A DNA stretch of 64,000 bases, from the NCBI RefSeq assembly GCF_000264905.1, contig NW_006763131.1, positions 1,931,939-1,995,938 on the forward strand. Direction: 5' to 3'. This DNA is from Stereum hirsutum FP-91666 SS1. Its lineage: Eukaryota > Basidiomycota > Agaricomycetes > Russulales > Stereaceae. Within the stretch, counting starts at the first letter, position 1, and each line of letters opens with the position of its first letter. Positions 21,391 through 32,734 of the stretch are shown one piece after another. The position numbers and the translations under genes were made by a program. Under the pieces are notes generated by a model. It was not told where the DNA came from, did no database searches, and saw only the letters and a list, made by a program, of their open reading frames with translations.

Positions 21391-22911
21391 ATGCTTGTTC
21401 ATTGGCAAAGATATTGCAGACTCACTGATGGTATCTCTGCTCGTCACTTCGCTCGGGCTTTTGCAAGCTCGTCTTATTGCAAGGACCCAGTGGCGGTGGC
21501 AACATCGAGCAGAAAAGCGGCTATCCAAGTCTGTGCTCGTCTCTCAAATGATATGAGGCAAGGGTATACACTAACATGACACGTATAGGAAAAGATCGCA
21601 CGATTGGACGCAGCCTCTGTTTCTCCTCAACCTCTCGTCGACACCTTTGGACGGCGGCACAATTACTTACGAATATCTCTGACCGAGCGGTGTAATCTTC
21701 GATGTCAGTTCTCGATGGCATTCTCACTGTAACGCAGCACTTAGGCAATAAGCATTTTAGGCCAATATTGCATGCCGGAAGAGGGTATAGAACTCTCTCC
21801 CAAGGCCAGCATCTTGTCCGATGACGAGGTCATCCGCCTGGCCACATTGTTCGTCAAGAGTGGTGTGACCAAGATTCGGCTAACCGGAGGCGAACCCACT
21901 ATTCGCAAAGGTATTGTTAATCTGGTCGGTGAGTTGTTCATCTAGAGTGGTTGCTTGCTTTCTGAGCTCACAATCTTGCTCTAGCCCGATTAAATGCTCT
22001 CCGTGAACATGGACTATCCTCTATTGGAATGACCAGCAATGGCCTAATCTTACATCGACATCTGGATGACCTCGTGAAGAATGGAATGACCCATCTAAAC
22101 CTCAGGTATATAGGCTATATACTCTGGATATCGCTTTTAGCACCTCATTGTGATATAAACAGCCTCGATACACTGGATCCGTTCAAGTTCGAGATTATGA
22201 CACGCCGTATGGGCCACGAAGCTGTCCTTAGGTCCCTACGCCAAGCTCTAGCAAATCCACTACTCCAAGTCAAGTTAAATATCGTGGTCATGAAAGACGT
22301 TAATGACGCAGAAGTTCTTCAATTCGTGGAAATGACAAAAGACCAACCGCTTTCCGTCCGCTTTATCGAGTTCATGCCATTCACAGGTAAGTTCGCCCAT
22401 ACCGGGTTTAAGACATATGTTTATATCCGACAATCTAACCTTTCTTGCCAGGAAACAAATGGAACAAGGATAAAATGTTACCGTCCGCGGAACTCGAATC
22501 TCGGATCCGCACCTTTCATCCCGGCCTCGTAAAGGCTTCCGATGAATTGAACGACACGGCACGATCCTACACTATACCCGGATATCGAGGCAGCCTGGGC
22601 TTCATTTCGAGCATGTCTGACCACTTCTGCTCGTCTTGCAACCGACTGAGACTCACAGCAGATGGACAGGTCAAGGTAAAGCCCTCTGATTCGTGATCAT
22701 GACAATCAGTCGAAATTTACCGGTAATATCTTAGGTATGCTTGTTTGATCCCAAGGAAATATCCCTACGCGACCAAATGCGGAGTGGTGCCGACGATACT
22801 GTTTTGCTCAAAACGATCCGGCACGCACTCTACGGAAAGAAGGAGAAGCATGCCGGTATGGAAGACATCGATGTTATCACAAATAGACCGATGATTCTCA
22901 TAGGCGGTTGA
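21391..22911 (+). CDS. Molybdopterin synthesis radical-SAM enzyme (MoaA/MOCS1A)
   Basis: GTP 3',8-cyclase of molybdenum-cofactor synthesis, acting in mitochondria; it makes 3',8-cyclo-GTP for MoaC. The N-terminus ([15 protein letters not shown]) looks like a mitochondrial presequence. Exon 1 seems to end ...RKAAIQ; the next begins [20 protein letters not shown] and [21 protein letters not shown] with the radical-SAM CxxxCxxC cluster. Then [19 protein letters not shown] and [10 protein letters not shown] follow. The second Fe-S site is [20 protein letters not shown] (C-x2-C-x13-C). The protein ends MILIGG, the free Gly-Gly C-terminus that MoaA/MOCS1A needs for activity. The MoaC frame starts 112 bp further on. 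The exact start ATG is the least certain part. Confidence 0.88.
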
Positions 22912-23023
22912 ATGTACCCCTTACCCTCCACCCTTGCTGTCAGTACTCAGCGTTTCTAAATCTGTATACTCACTCACTTACACCGTCTCACTTCTGAAGT
23001 ACCATATAGCACGTCTCTCGTCC

Positions 23024-23797
23024 ATGCAACCCCTATTGAACAAGAGGACGCCTCGGATCCATGGCTATTTTCTTCTTCCTCCCCATTCAACTCGACATGC
23101 TTTAAGTCATGTGCGATATAGCTCCTCCTCGGCCTCCGACTCAACGCCACCAAAGAAACTTACCCATATCGACAGTACGGGACGACCGGCCATGGTCGAC
23201 GTCTCTTCCAAAACCTCCACCATCCGAACTGCAACTGCGACAGGGCGGATATACCTGCCTCGTGCAGCCTACAAATTAGTCTCTCCTCCACCGGACCCAG
23301 CGCTGAAAGCCGGTCTCCCGAGAAATGAATTAGAGAAGGCGAAGGAGAAGGCGAGGGCCAAGGGAGATGTGCTATTGGTGGCTCAACTTGCAGCCCTGAT
23401 GGCGAGCAAGCGCACCGCAGACCTCATCCCGCTCTGCCACCCCATTCCGCTCTCGCACGTTGCTGTGACGCTTAGGCCGGAAGATAACGGGAATGAGATA
23501 TCCGAGGAACGTCGGTTCTGTATCTCATGCGAGGCGACCGTCACTTGTGAGGGTCGTACAGGTGTCGAGATGGAAGCATTGACGGTAAGCGTTACTTGAG
23601 CCGTCCACGCACGCTGGTCATCTGATCTATCATTATCATTGCGCTATGAGGCCGTGTCCGTTGGCTTGTTGACTGTCTGGGACATGTTGAAGGCGGTAGC
23701 TGGCAAAGAAATGTTGATTGATGAGATTTTCGTACGGGCGAAGTCGGGTGGCAAAAGCGGTGATTTTGTGAGGGGGAATCCGAGTCGAACAATTTGA
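23024..23797 (+). CDS. Cyclic pyranopterin monophosphate synthase (MoaC/MOCS1B)
   Basis: Second enzyme of molybdenum-cofactor synthesis, converting the MoaA product to cPMP. The first ATG gives MQPLLNKRTPRIHGYFLLPP and HALSHVRYSSSSASDS, a plausible mitochondrial presequence, before KLTHIDSTGRPAMVDVSSK. Core motifs are LAALMASKRTADLIPLCHPI, RTGVEMEALT and, after one intron (about 23585-23654), AVSVGLLTVWDMLKAV and IFVRAKSGGKSGDF. An insert rich in Lys/Glu (KAKEKARAKGD) interrupts the family's usual loop, as in other fungi. The frame is open leftward past the ATG, so it may also be made as the second part of a spliced MoaA-MoaC fusion. Confidence 0.88.
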
Positions 23798-24393
23798 TTC
23801 TGTTGGAGAGTTTGTTGAAGCTCTTCGGCAATCCATCATACCCTGCTCCAAATCCGGTGATTTTGGTTTCAAGTTGAGCTGAAACTGTCACCGTCTTACC
23901 CTTTTCGCCACTTCAACTCCAGGAGCTCCATCAGCGGTTTGATGTATGACAGGCGAATCATAGATCCCGATGATTTACATGGCTGCGTTCGGACATAGCT
24001 CCTTCTCGGGCCACAAAGGACTGCGTCAATTGGAAAGCTTATACTCGACTATCCCGGACATGGATTAGAGACCGGAGAGTTGCTTTTAAATAGTGCAAAT
24101 AAGTGTAAAGTAGGGTAGGGTAAATGATTCCGTAAGTGCTGGAGCTAAACTCGAGTCCGTTACAGTCGGGGAAACACGTTGGGTAGTGGTGGGGAAAGCT
24201 ATGGATACAGTGTGTGAGTGCAAGGTCCAAAAAAAGTGAGGATAAATAGCCCGGAAGGGGATGACAAGAGACAGCTCAGTGCAAATTATATGAACAGTAA
24301 GTAGCAAGACAATTGCGACTAGCGCTAGACTAGGATGTCTGGGTAAATGAATATGTGAAGATAATATGTTACGAAGGTCCCAAAGTCAAAACT
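23798..24393. other. Convergent intergenic, MoaC / GNAT
   Basis: 596 bp between two converging genes, so mainly 3' UTRs and terminators. AT content is raised around 24060-24380. No gene seen. Confidence 0.45.
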
Positions 24394-25630
24394 TTACCAA
24401 TGCCCCCTGGGCGAGCCAGTGGCGAATCCGAGCTCTAAAGAATCTTCTACGCCGTTGATTTTCAGGTTGCCACACAGGCCTACGAACCCGCATCGATCAT
24501 AAACCCTTTGGGCTGAGTTGGCGTGACCGACGTATAAGGAGACGAGTTGTTTCCCGTAGTCCATCAACAATCTAGAACGGAACGCCATTAGCAACATAAT
24601 CAATACTGCCTGGTGTAGATTCCGCTTACCGTCTGGTTACGTGCCGCACAATGGCCTCCGCACAACCCTTCCTCCTGAACCTTGGCGTGGTATACACCTT
24701 TGTGATTGCAGATACATTCTGGGACGAACGAGTCACGGCGCAGATGGTGGTTGGTTCGCCCGATGGACTCGCGTGGATCCAGATAAGACCCTTCGTGATG
24801 AGCTCTTCTGCTTCGATTCTTGCCCGATCCAAGGTCAGAGGGAAGTAAACCTAAACGGAACGAGGAGGCATCAGCATACTGGAAGCGGAAAGAGTGATCG
24901 CCGAACTTACCGAGTCATCGGCGAACTCTTTGCACAAGACCGCAACACCCTCGAGGTCAGCTATTGTAGCCCGTCGAATGGAGTGCTCATGTTCCCGTTG
25001 CCTGTCGCAATCCTTGAAGCTCTCCTGGGTACAGTAGGTGTAGGAGGCGGCGTAGAATGGCTCGGATTCTTGCGGAATGCCCGTCACCTCCGTCCAATGG
25101 CTTGAGAAGTTCTTGACGAGAGCCGTCATGCCGAAGACGGAGAAAACGCGTGTGGGAGAAGTGCGGGATAGGAGCGAGTCGATGATAAGGGACATTCTGG
25201 GCATGAGCCACGAGCTTGAGAGAGTGGTCGGATGTTTGGGTGTCCACAGGAATATTGGGTAATCGCCGAGCGTGTTGCTGACCGAGGCGAGGACGATGTC
25301 CAAAGTAGGCTGGACAAAGGGTGATGATGATGACCAGAGGGTGATCCAGAATGGTGCAGCTTTGCGGTCGCCTTGGGGGTAAGATGGCCCCTGAGAAGAG
25401 GCCATGGACAGAGCCCATTCACCAGCACCCTCCTCGTCAACGTACTGCCATTCGGACGTTGGCTTGTCATTCAATGCAAGTTTGAGTGCGTGAGCCAGGA
25501 TAATGTTCGAGCTCAGCTCATGGTGGAGAAGAGTGGAAAGGGTGACTGAGAGAAACTCGTGAACAGTCTCGTGGCAGACGACGAACGCGTTGGACGCAGA
25601 GTGAGCAGGAGTGTGAGTGGGGACAGGCAT
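24394..25630 (-). CDS. GNAT-family N-acetyltransferase
   Basis: Three exons on the minus strand. The N-terminal half (MPVPTHTPAHSASNAFVVCH, then VHEFLSVTLSTLLHHELSSN) is the variable half of a two-part fungal GNAT. The C-terminal half is the acetyl-CoA-binding domain: IRRATIADLEGVAVLCKEFA, GLIWIHASPSGEPTTICAV, then ITKVYTTPRFRRKGCAEAIV with the R-R-x-G-x-A pyrophosphate-binding loop, and LYVGHANSAQRVYDRCGFVG, the typical NxxA-xxxYxxxGF end of the fold. The last residues are FATGSPRGHW. Substrate unknown. Introns are near 24850-24910 and 24570-24630. Confidence 0.85.
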
Positions 25631-27549
25631 GTAAGGTTGAGATGGAAATGGAGGAGGATAAGTGTGAGGAGGCTAGAGACGGATGGATCGAACGGGAAAT
25701 GATTAAATTAGCGTCGCAAACGACCATGGTATATATGGGACCGGCAACTAAGCTGGTCATACTTGGTTTTGTGGCAGCGTCCTGGAGAAACGTGAGGCAG
25801 GCACGAATGACTACCTGTGTAGGGTTTGTCTGTTACATCGCACGAGGAAGTTCGAGAGAACAGCCATCCCGCTTGAGACAGATAGGAAAGAACGGCGATA
25901 TGCGAGGTGATTTAGCTAGGAACGGGCGGGCGCTCGCATCATCAATCGCAGGCGGGGAAATCAAATTGTCAAACAACAGCGGCCATTCGTTCTGGCCGGG
26001 ACGTCTGACACAGCAGAGAGAAATGGAAATGATGAAGATATCAGTGTAAACGGTGTGGGAATGCCTTTTGGCGAAATATCCAATGTCGATGGGAGGCCTC
26101 AATGTACTTCATCTACGAGGTCATGAGCGCATGCCACAGTTGAAGTGATTGTTCTTCACACGGCAATATTCTGAGCTACAGTCAATCCTCATCTCGCCGA
26201 TGCGTTGCGTTCCTCGGGATACAAAGATAGAACGAAGCGGATACGGCAGCCACAGGCAAGTGCATTAACTGACTTCGGCGTATAGCGGCCAGGTGCAGTG
26301 GATTGATCTCGAGGCAGGGCGGGAGATCGGTCCCGTGCTATACGCATATACAGCTGCACCCACTTAGCGCCACATTGTGCAAGTGATGTGACTCGAAATA
26401 GAGCACCGACTGCCGCATCTGAACCGCGCACCTACACGGAGCTTAGCGTGTCAACACACAAACATTTGTGCGAGCTGCCACCTGTAGTGCAAGCTCTACA
26501 AGAAATATATGAATCAACCATTAAAAAAGCTGGTAATGGTAGAGTATTCACTATACCAGACTTCGCGAAGTAATATATTGGGACCCTGTTTGTTTGCGCG
26601 AGCTGAGCGAGTACCCTGCATGACGCTAGGGGCGGGGCGACGCTATTCGGCGCAGATTAACGAAAACGAACACAAAGGCGATCGTCTAATTGATGGAAAC
26701 ACAGCAATCAGCCCGGAAAGACGTCTCACAGGAATAATGAGTCAAGTCTGCGACGTCGCGTGTCCCTATGCGCTGCATGGTGTGCTCAAACGGTCTGGAC
26801 AGGGCAACGGCCAACGTCCTCTGGGGTCTGCATAAATGTTGCAACAGGATCCGCCACAGATCGTGGATCTCGTAGTCGGTGCACGGTAAACAGTAGTACT
26901 TGTCTCATGTCCCATGGCCGCAAGGTCAAGAAGCCTAGAAGGGAAAAGGGTGTCTTAATCTAGTATGGAGTCCGAGGCCACATGGCTAAGGAGAAGCATC
27001 CAAAGAAAATGGCCCGTCAAAGCACTGCAGCGGAAGGTAAATGAGCAAGGAACCCACTAATAGATGGCCACAGAATCCTGTGAGTGTAGGAACATTAATC
27101 TGCCTGATAATTATTTGTTGAAGGACAGCACTGTGCACTGAATGTCATGACTGATACGCCTCTGCTCGGCTTTGCTGCCTCAATTCGTCATATCGAAGCA
27201 CAATTCTGTACGCTGCTGAACATGAGATGTGACAGACACACCTCCAAATGACAGAAAATTTCGAACTTCGGCATGCGTGAAACATCCAGTGAAACGCGCA
27301 GGGTAACAACGTCCGTTGCGTCCTCAGGGTATTCGGTCGGTCACGGAGGGCCATGTGTCGAGGTTTCAAGGCCCAAAGGCACACATCTCAATTCCAAGGA
27401 GCTGTGCAACGCAAACCTAGATCGAATCCGAAATCTCTTGACGTCGAGTAATAGGATTGCCCGCATCGCATCAAAAAGACAAAGCGTCAATTTCAATTTG
27501 GCAGAAAACGACATACCGCGAAGTCGATGGTGCACAAGCACTCTGAGCC
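25631..27549. other. 1.9-kb gene-poor stretch
   Basis: Longest interval without a recognisable gene. Several short open frames exist on both strands but none has conserved motifs or a sensible splice structure. Around 26480-26580 the base composition becomes clearly AT-richer and one frame reads QALQEIYESTIKKAG then GRVFTIPDFAK, perhaps a scrap of an old inserted element. No terminal repeats or target-site duplications were found by eye. Confidence 0.4.
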
Positions 27550-28131
27550 TTACAATAAATCAGCCAAGGTTGCCTCAGTGATCTCGCTCTCCACAAGCCT
27601 CCCGGTCTCCTTAGACTATCCACGATCCAAGTAGATGGTTAGTGAGGATACTTCGGATGCGAAGAAGCACAGCAACGTACGCTCCTGACTCGGATGATGG
27701 TTGGTATTGACTGCACGTTCCAAGGCGCCTTTCGAAACGGGTTTGATGCGATTCTCCATCTGAGGCGGGCACCAAGAGATTTTGACGGCGTCAGCGGGCG
27801 TTTCGCAAGCTGTTCAAAAGTGGAACGGGGAAAAACGGGTTCCCATACTCGGCTCGCTGCCCAACGTAGGCGATCATCCCTGTTGGCCCCTCGGAAGGAG
27901 AGAAGGTACGCTCGACCAGTGCTTCAACATCCCGACAGTCCTGAGTTGGTCGTAAATCGGTGTTTTGAAGCTTGATCCAGATGCGTCCCTCGATTTCATT
28001 AAGAATTGTTCACTCACAGGGCACCACATCTTCCCATGGGCATCGCGGGATGAGTAGAAGATAACGTAACCGTCCTGGCTTTCTTGAAAGCTAGCGAGGG
28101 CAGCAGGGTCGGTAGTCGTATGAAGCGGCAT
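27550..28131 (-). CDS. Thioredoxin-like protein, TXNDC17/Clot family
   Basis: Small cytosolic thioredoxin-fold protein with the family's WCPDC redox motif. Four exons join in frame: MPLHTTTDPAALASFQESQD, GYVIFYSSRDAHGKMWCP, intron, DCRDVEALVERTF, VGQRAE, intron (GTATGG...CTCAG), WRIASNPFRKAPWNVQ, SIPTIIRVRS, intron, ETGRLVESEITEATLADLL. The P-x-x-x-R (NPFR) and cis-Pro region (SIPT) match the family. Known TXNDC17 reduces dynein light chain and other disulfides; in fungi its partner is not established. The intron falls exactly inside the WCP/DC motif. Length about 125 residues, normal. Confidence 0.82.
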
Positions 28132-28479
28132 TGTCGGCCTCGAGAGATGCGGGCGATATGCGAGTGTCGTAGAAACAACGTAGTAGGGGAGAGAGAAGAA
28201 GTCAAGGACTACGACAGTACGACTCTTGCACCATATACATTACGTATTCAGTCGTTCACGCCGGCATTTGCCACAGTGGCGCAAGCCAAGTCACAGAGCT
28301 TCGGCATCGCTTCATAGTGGGCGCTCAGCTGGGCTCGTTCATCCGTCCCCAATCCTTAGAAGCACATATAGTAGAGAACTCCACTCTTAGCAAGGGATCA
28401 CGCCATAATAATATACAAATGTCCACAGTCCATTGAGGGGGCACCACTGCCCGACTTCGGGTATTCGAGTTTAAGCAGA
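28132..28479. other. Intergenic, NIPSNAP to TXNDC17-like
   Basis: 348 bp between tandem minus-strand genes; promoter of the TXNDC17-like gene and 3' UTR of the NIPSNAP gene. No other content seen. Confidence 0.45.
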
Positions 28480-29765
28480 CTACTTGAGGGGGCTGAATGA
28501 TAGTGGGACCATCAAGTACGAGTCCATGAACTTCGCTAGTTGTGAGGTCTAAAGAGAAAGATTATCATCTAACCATGTTATGCAAATACGTGGACATTTA
28601 CCTTGGAGACAGTATCTGCCCATCCGTCCAGTTGCCAGGCTTGCTCCCTCATTTCCTTGCGGGTAGCGAGATCACTGAGATATAAGAGCATTAACGCAAG
28701 AAAGATACTTCAGATGTTGTCGGAACATACGGATATTGCCAAAGGTGATGCACTTGATGCAACCGGCCAACTTGAGCATACCATGCCCCGACTGGTTCAA
28801 CAAACTTCCTACGAGCATCAATGCCGCGTCGCCTGTTAAGAATGAATCACAGAGTGAGCACGGATCGAGACCAAGCAATCATTCCACGAGAGAAATCGCG
28901 TACCAAGCGCCCTCCCATTCTAGCAGTGTTCCTGGATTCAACTGATAGGTTCTCATTTCGAAGATCCCACCCTCGGTGTGAGGTGGGGCTGTAGGGAGGA
29001 AGGCAAACTCTTGATTGAGTTGAGTCGAGCGGGAGCGGAGGTAAGGAGCAAGGGCAGCATGGGCTTTGGCATGCTGGACACCGATGTGAGCTTCTATCGA
29101 ATATGAAGCCCGGGATTGGACCATACCTCAGAGTTCAGGATACGTGCCCACGCCTTGTCGAAGCCAGCATAATTTTCGTACTCGAGAACGTGATCTACAA
29201 GACGTGTAGAAATTAGAAGGACACTCACATGCAATAAGAGTGCGAAAATCAAACGTACAGAAAGTGTCCTGCTCTCCGATGATTACTTCCCAGTTCCCGG
29301 TGAGCTTGACACGAGTTTCTGGGTCTTCCTTCAAACCGACGTAGTATGCTTCCCTATGGACGTTTCTCGTTGATTACAATTCGCAAAAAAAAAAAAGACA
29401 GTACAGACACTTACGCGGCTTTCTTATACTCCTCGACGGAGTCAGGCTTCACATGGTGCACTGAGCGCCACTAGCATAAGCCCTCATTACCCTTCAACGC
29501 TTGGGAGGGAAGACCACACACCTTCAAACCCATGGATGTACTTTCCTCTTCCCACCCGTCTCGAATGTTGTTTGATCTCAAGCTCCCCTTCTTGTTTCGC
29601 CTCCGGAGAGCCATGAAGCAAAGACTACGATAACACGACGGGCAGAGAGCGTAGTTAGACCGATGGTTCTCGAGGTTGATTGAGATTCACCTGAACAGAT
29701 ATAGCGCGTTGCGCACCGACATTGACAGACGGGCGCAGCGAGTTAAAGACAATGCGTGCGAGCAT
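28480..29765 (-). CDS. NIPSNAP-family mitochondrial protein
   Basis: NIPSNAP proteins are mitochondrial matrix proteins with two ferredoxin-like repeats; in animals they mark damaged mitochondria for mitophagy. The start MLARIVFNSLRPSVNVGAQR is a presequence. Marks of the family are GKYIHGFE, VHHVKPDSVEEYKKAA, KLTGNWEVIIGEQDTF, HVLEYENYAGFDKAW, the second-repeat start GGIFEMRTYQLNPGTLLEWE, a G-x-L-[HN]-x-V-x-H-[LI]-W motif (VGRLHQVHHLWQYP) and DLATRKEMREQAWQLDGWAD. The end is FMDSYLMVPLSFSPLK, close to the family's usual C-terminus. Nine or so exons; an intron near 29384 carries a run of 12 A. Confidence 0.87.
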
Positions 29766-30071
29766 TTTCGAAATCAAGAATGAGTAGTAAATGGGAAGAT
29801 CAGATGGAGACGGCAGGCGACGTCGGCGTGCGAATGAGTTGGTAGAGAGAGAGCCTGCGCGGCGCGTTCACCAGTTGCTGCACCTCTTCAGTGACGTAAG
29901 CGGGGTATACTGCTACCGGAAGCTTCTTTGTTCCACTTCGTGGCACGCAATTGCAAAATTGGGCCACACTCATTGTGGAATCTTAGTGACTTGTGTCACC
30001 TCATCAAATAATTCCGAAGTAGTGTCTGATAGTATTATATGATGATGTTACAGTACGTGAAATAGTCTCTA
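29766..30071. other. Intergenic, fucosyltransferase-like to NIPSNAP
   Basis: 306 bp holding the NIPSNAP promoter and the 3' UTR of the next minus-strand gene. AT-rich around 30000-30060. No gene seen. Confidence 0.45.
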
Positions 30072-31888
30072 TCACCAAAAACGATTGCTCTCTCTTGGAA
30101 AACCTTTACCCATCCTCAGCATTGTCAGATGGCTCGTGAGCGAAGACCAGCCGTTCCCAAGGAGCACATCAGCCCTTGTCCCAATCGCCATGTCCACGGC
30201 TAGAAGAAATCAAGCGTCGTATCGTCAGTACACGCAAGGAGATGACGTCTGATGTGGGGAGTGACTGACCTTGGGCTACGTATTTCTGCTCCCAGTCCAG
30301 GCTCAGATCGCGACTACTCGTGACGTCTTGCCAAGGGCCAGAGGGATGGCGTTCCGAATCCTCGAATAAAGCGCCCTGTAACTTCAGTATCCACTCTCGT
30401 TTCCCATTGGTCATCACGTATACCCTACCCAACTTGGGATACTCTCTCCTTATTTCCTCTACCCTCCTCACAATCTGTGGAATTTCAGGATAACACCGTC
30501 GCCCATAGAGTGCTGAGTTGTAATCCGTTAGATTTCCTGGCAGCGGTTCTCGTGGTTCCAGTGTATCTGGCAGCCCGTCCGCTGCGAGATCGTTCATTCC
30601 TTGCCAACCGGCCGTCCAGGTGGCGAGATGTTGGCAGTGCTGTTCAAAATCGCCACGGCGAATGTGAAGCACGAGGAGACCTGGAATGACGTCGAATTGT
30701 TCGTCGCGTAGGATTTTCAATGAAGATTGGGAGATATCTGGATTCGAACCGGCGGAAAACGAAATCGGAGCTGGTAAATGGGCCAAAGCAGGTAGTCGGG
30801 CCACACCAAGTAGATCCTTGTTCGCCTCAAGGCCAAGGAGGATGAGAGGAGAGGAGCTGTATCCGGATATGATGGGCGATTCCAATAGCATCGGCCACAA
30901 GTCCCAGATCCTCCTGCTGCCAAAAATCCTATGCGCGTCTTAGCATATATATCCTGGTGTTGAACAGCGAGACAAACTTACCACATCTCCCACATCTGGT
31001 ATGGAGATCCGGCATTGGACACACAGGCCGCATCCGTGGAGTCCAATTTGTCCATCCACGTCTGCAGAATCTCGAGCGCTCCCACGTTTTCATCGTGTCG
31101 TAGCGGAGCGTTAAGGTCATCTACATTGATGTACTCGACGCCACCAAGGCTCGGGCATATCTTCTCGAAATAGGGTCGTGGTACTGCCTTGAAGGTTTTT
31201 TCTCCTTGGAGCTCACCCATCAATGATCCCCCTAGGATCACTGAAAGAGGTATATGTGCGGGTATAAGACGATCGTTGTAGATGGCGTATGGGTCCGGCC
31301 TTCGTGACCAAAGGTAATCGTCCCAAACGAACCTGTTTGACGTGATCACAATTTAGACCATATCATGCAAAACGGAGAAAAGACTTACGTGCGATTACTT
31401 GCATACGCTACTAGTGCATGCAGTACAATCTCTTGGACAGCATTTCCCCAACCAACATCTAATACATCCATCCATGGTCAGTGGATACACCAAAAAGGGG
31501 CATGGTATATGCGGTACGCACCAGAAACGTATCGAGCAGGGAAGAAGTACTTGGTATCCTTCTCATGTCTCCGGCTGCCAGACTTCTCTGGAGTCAGAGC
31601 TTTCTCTCGCTCCTTATACGCGGTATACGTCGGCGGTAATCGTTCATGGGGATGCTGCTTGATCCAGTCACCGACAGGATCTGGTATCAGATGGAGCACA
31701 AGCAAAGCACAAAGCACGATCAGTGCGACGAGTTTGAAAGCATTTCTCCAGCGGGCATTGCGCCTGAGGAAAGGGGCCCTCGTCCGGGGTGGCAATGCAC
31801 GGTCAGAGCCCTTGTCATCGCTTTTGTAGTAAGTCGAATGTGTGGGGAGAATGAGAGGGAAAAGGGTCGGCTGTGGTCTTTGTGGCAT
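30072..31888 (-). CDS. Type II membrane protein, O-fucosyltransferase-like
   Basis: Four or more exons. The start MPQRPQPTLFPLILPTHSTY is followed by a basic stretch (RTRAPFLRRNARWRNAFK) and one membrane helix (LVALIVLCALLVLHLIP), a type II Golgi topology. The lumenal part contains RFVWDDYLWSRRPDPYAIYN, LGGVEYINVDDLNAPL, SPYQMWEM, and VIPGLLVLHIRRGDFEQHC, where H-I-R-R-G-D is the GDP-fucose binding motif of the POFUT/GT65-68-like superfamily. Also EEIRREYPKLGRVYVMTNG and the terminal GTRADVLLGNGWSSLTSHL, the usual D-x-x-[LI]-G-N-x-[FW]-S-S-[LF] donor-site loop. The acceptor is unknown. Many such genes occur in basidiomycetes. Confidence 0.8.
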
Positions 31889-32734
31889 CGGAAGGGAATC
31901 AAACAATGTGAAGGCAAGGTTGAGTGTGATGAGTACTACATCCTGGCAGATATTTAACAAATATCGAGACGGGATGAAGACTGAGCACTGCGGTGAGGCT
32001 GCGCATATCATCGGACGTGCTATTCTTCCAACCGCGAGCCCAAACAAGTCGTTCTACACGTTCCAAAGGTAATGAACGGCATACAACTCTGAATCACAAC
32101 GTATATAACAAGATCACTTTTGGCGACATTGGTGAGCGTGCGCGGCTGCGCTACACCTACAAAACAGTTTTGATAATTTACAGCGCTTCGGGGCTTGGCT
32201 ACGATCGCCTCCGACTTGAAGCTCGTAGCACGTCAGCTCTTGAGCAGCGTACCCGGAGGTCAGTAGGTAAAAAGAAGAAAGCCTAATGAAATTATCACGA
32301 GGCGTGCACTGTGAGGCAGCAGAGAGAGGGACGACTGAAAACGGTGTTAGTTGTACAGTAAGGACTCGGACGATAGCGTGGCGGCTCTCTTTCGGAGTCC
32401 GATCGTTGATAGGATGTTGCCGAGCCAACGTTTGGGAAATTCTTGCTGAGTTTCTTTTTCCCCCCATATCCAGGAGCTCAGTCTTACTACCAGACGTGCC
32501 GTGCAGGTCGAGAGACAGTTCAACAGAACAGTAATATTGAAAGATGACAAATGGATGAGAAGGAAAACACAGCACCAGTATATATCACGGTGCGGAGGGT
32601 ACACGAAAAAAACTGAGAGCGAATAAGGATACGAACAAGATATGTACATGGTTAATGGTACAATGCGAGCAGATGATGGGATAGATTCGGAGCGTGTACA
32701 GATATGGTACCAAGGGAGAAAAGTCCAACGAGTC
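31889..32734. other. Intergenic, coiled-coil gene to fucosyltransferase-like
   Basis: 846 bp between tandem minus-strand genes. It should contain the promoter of the fucosyltransferase-like gene and a long 3' UTR of the coiled-coil gene. Overlapping open frames show no family motif. Confidence 0.45.

Noticed and set aside
21575..21600. 26-nt intron in MoaA (GTATAC...GTATAG)
   Set aside because: Too short for a fungal intron; a donor at the CAA|GTCTGT site gives a 60-nt intron with a CTAAC branch site and a good frame.
22934..23023. Upstream start of MoaC at 22934
   Set aside because: The codon there is TTG, not ATG; the first in-frame ATG at 23024 gives a normal presequence. The open frame was kept only as part of the possible fusion.
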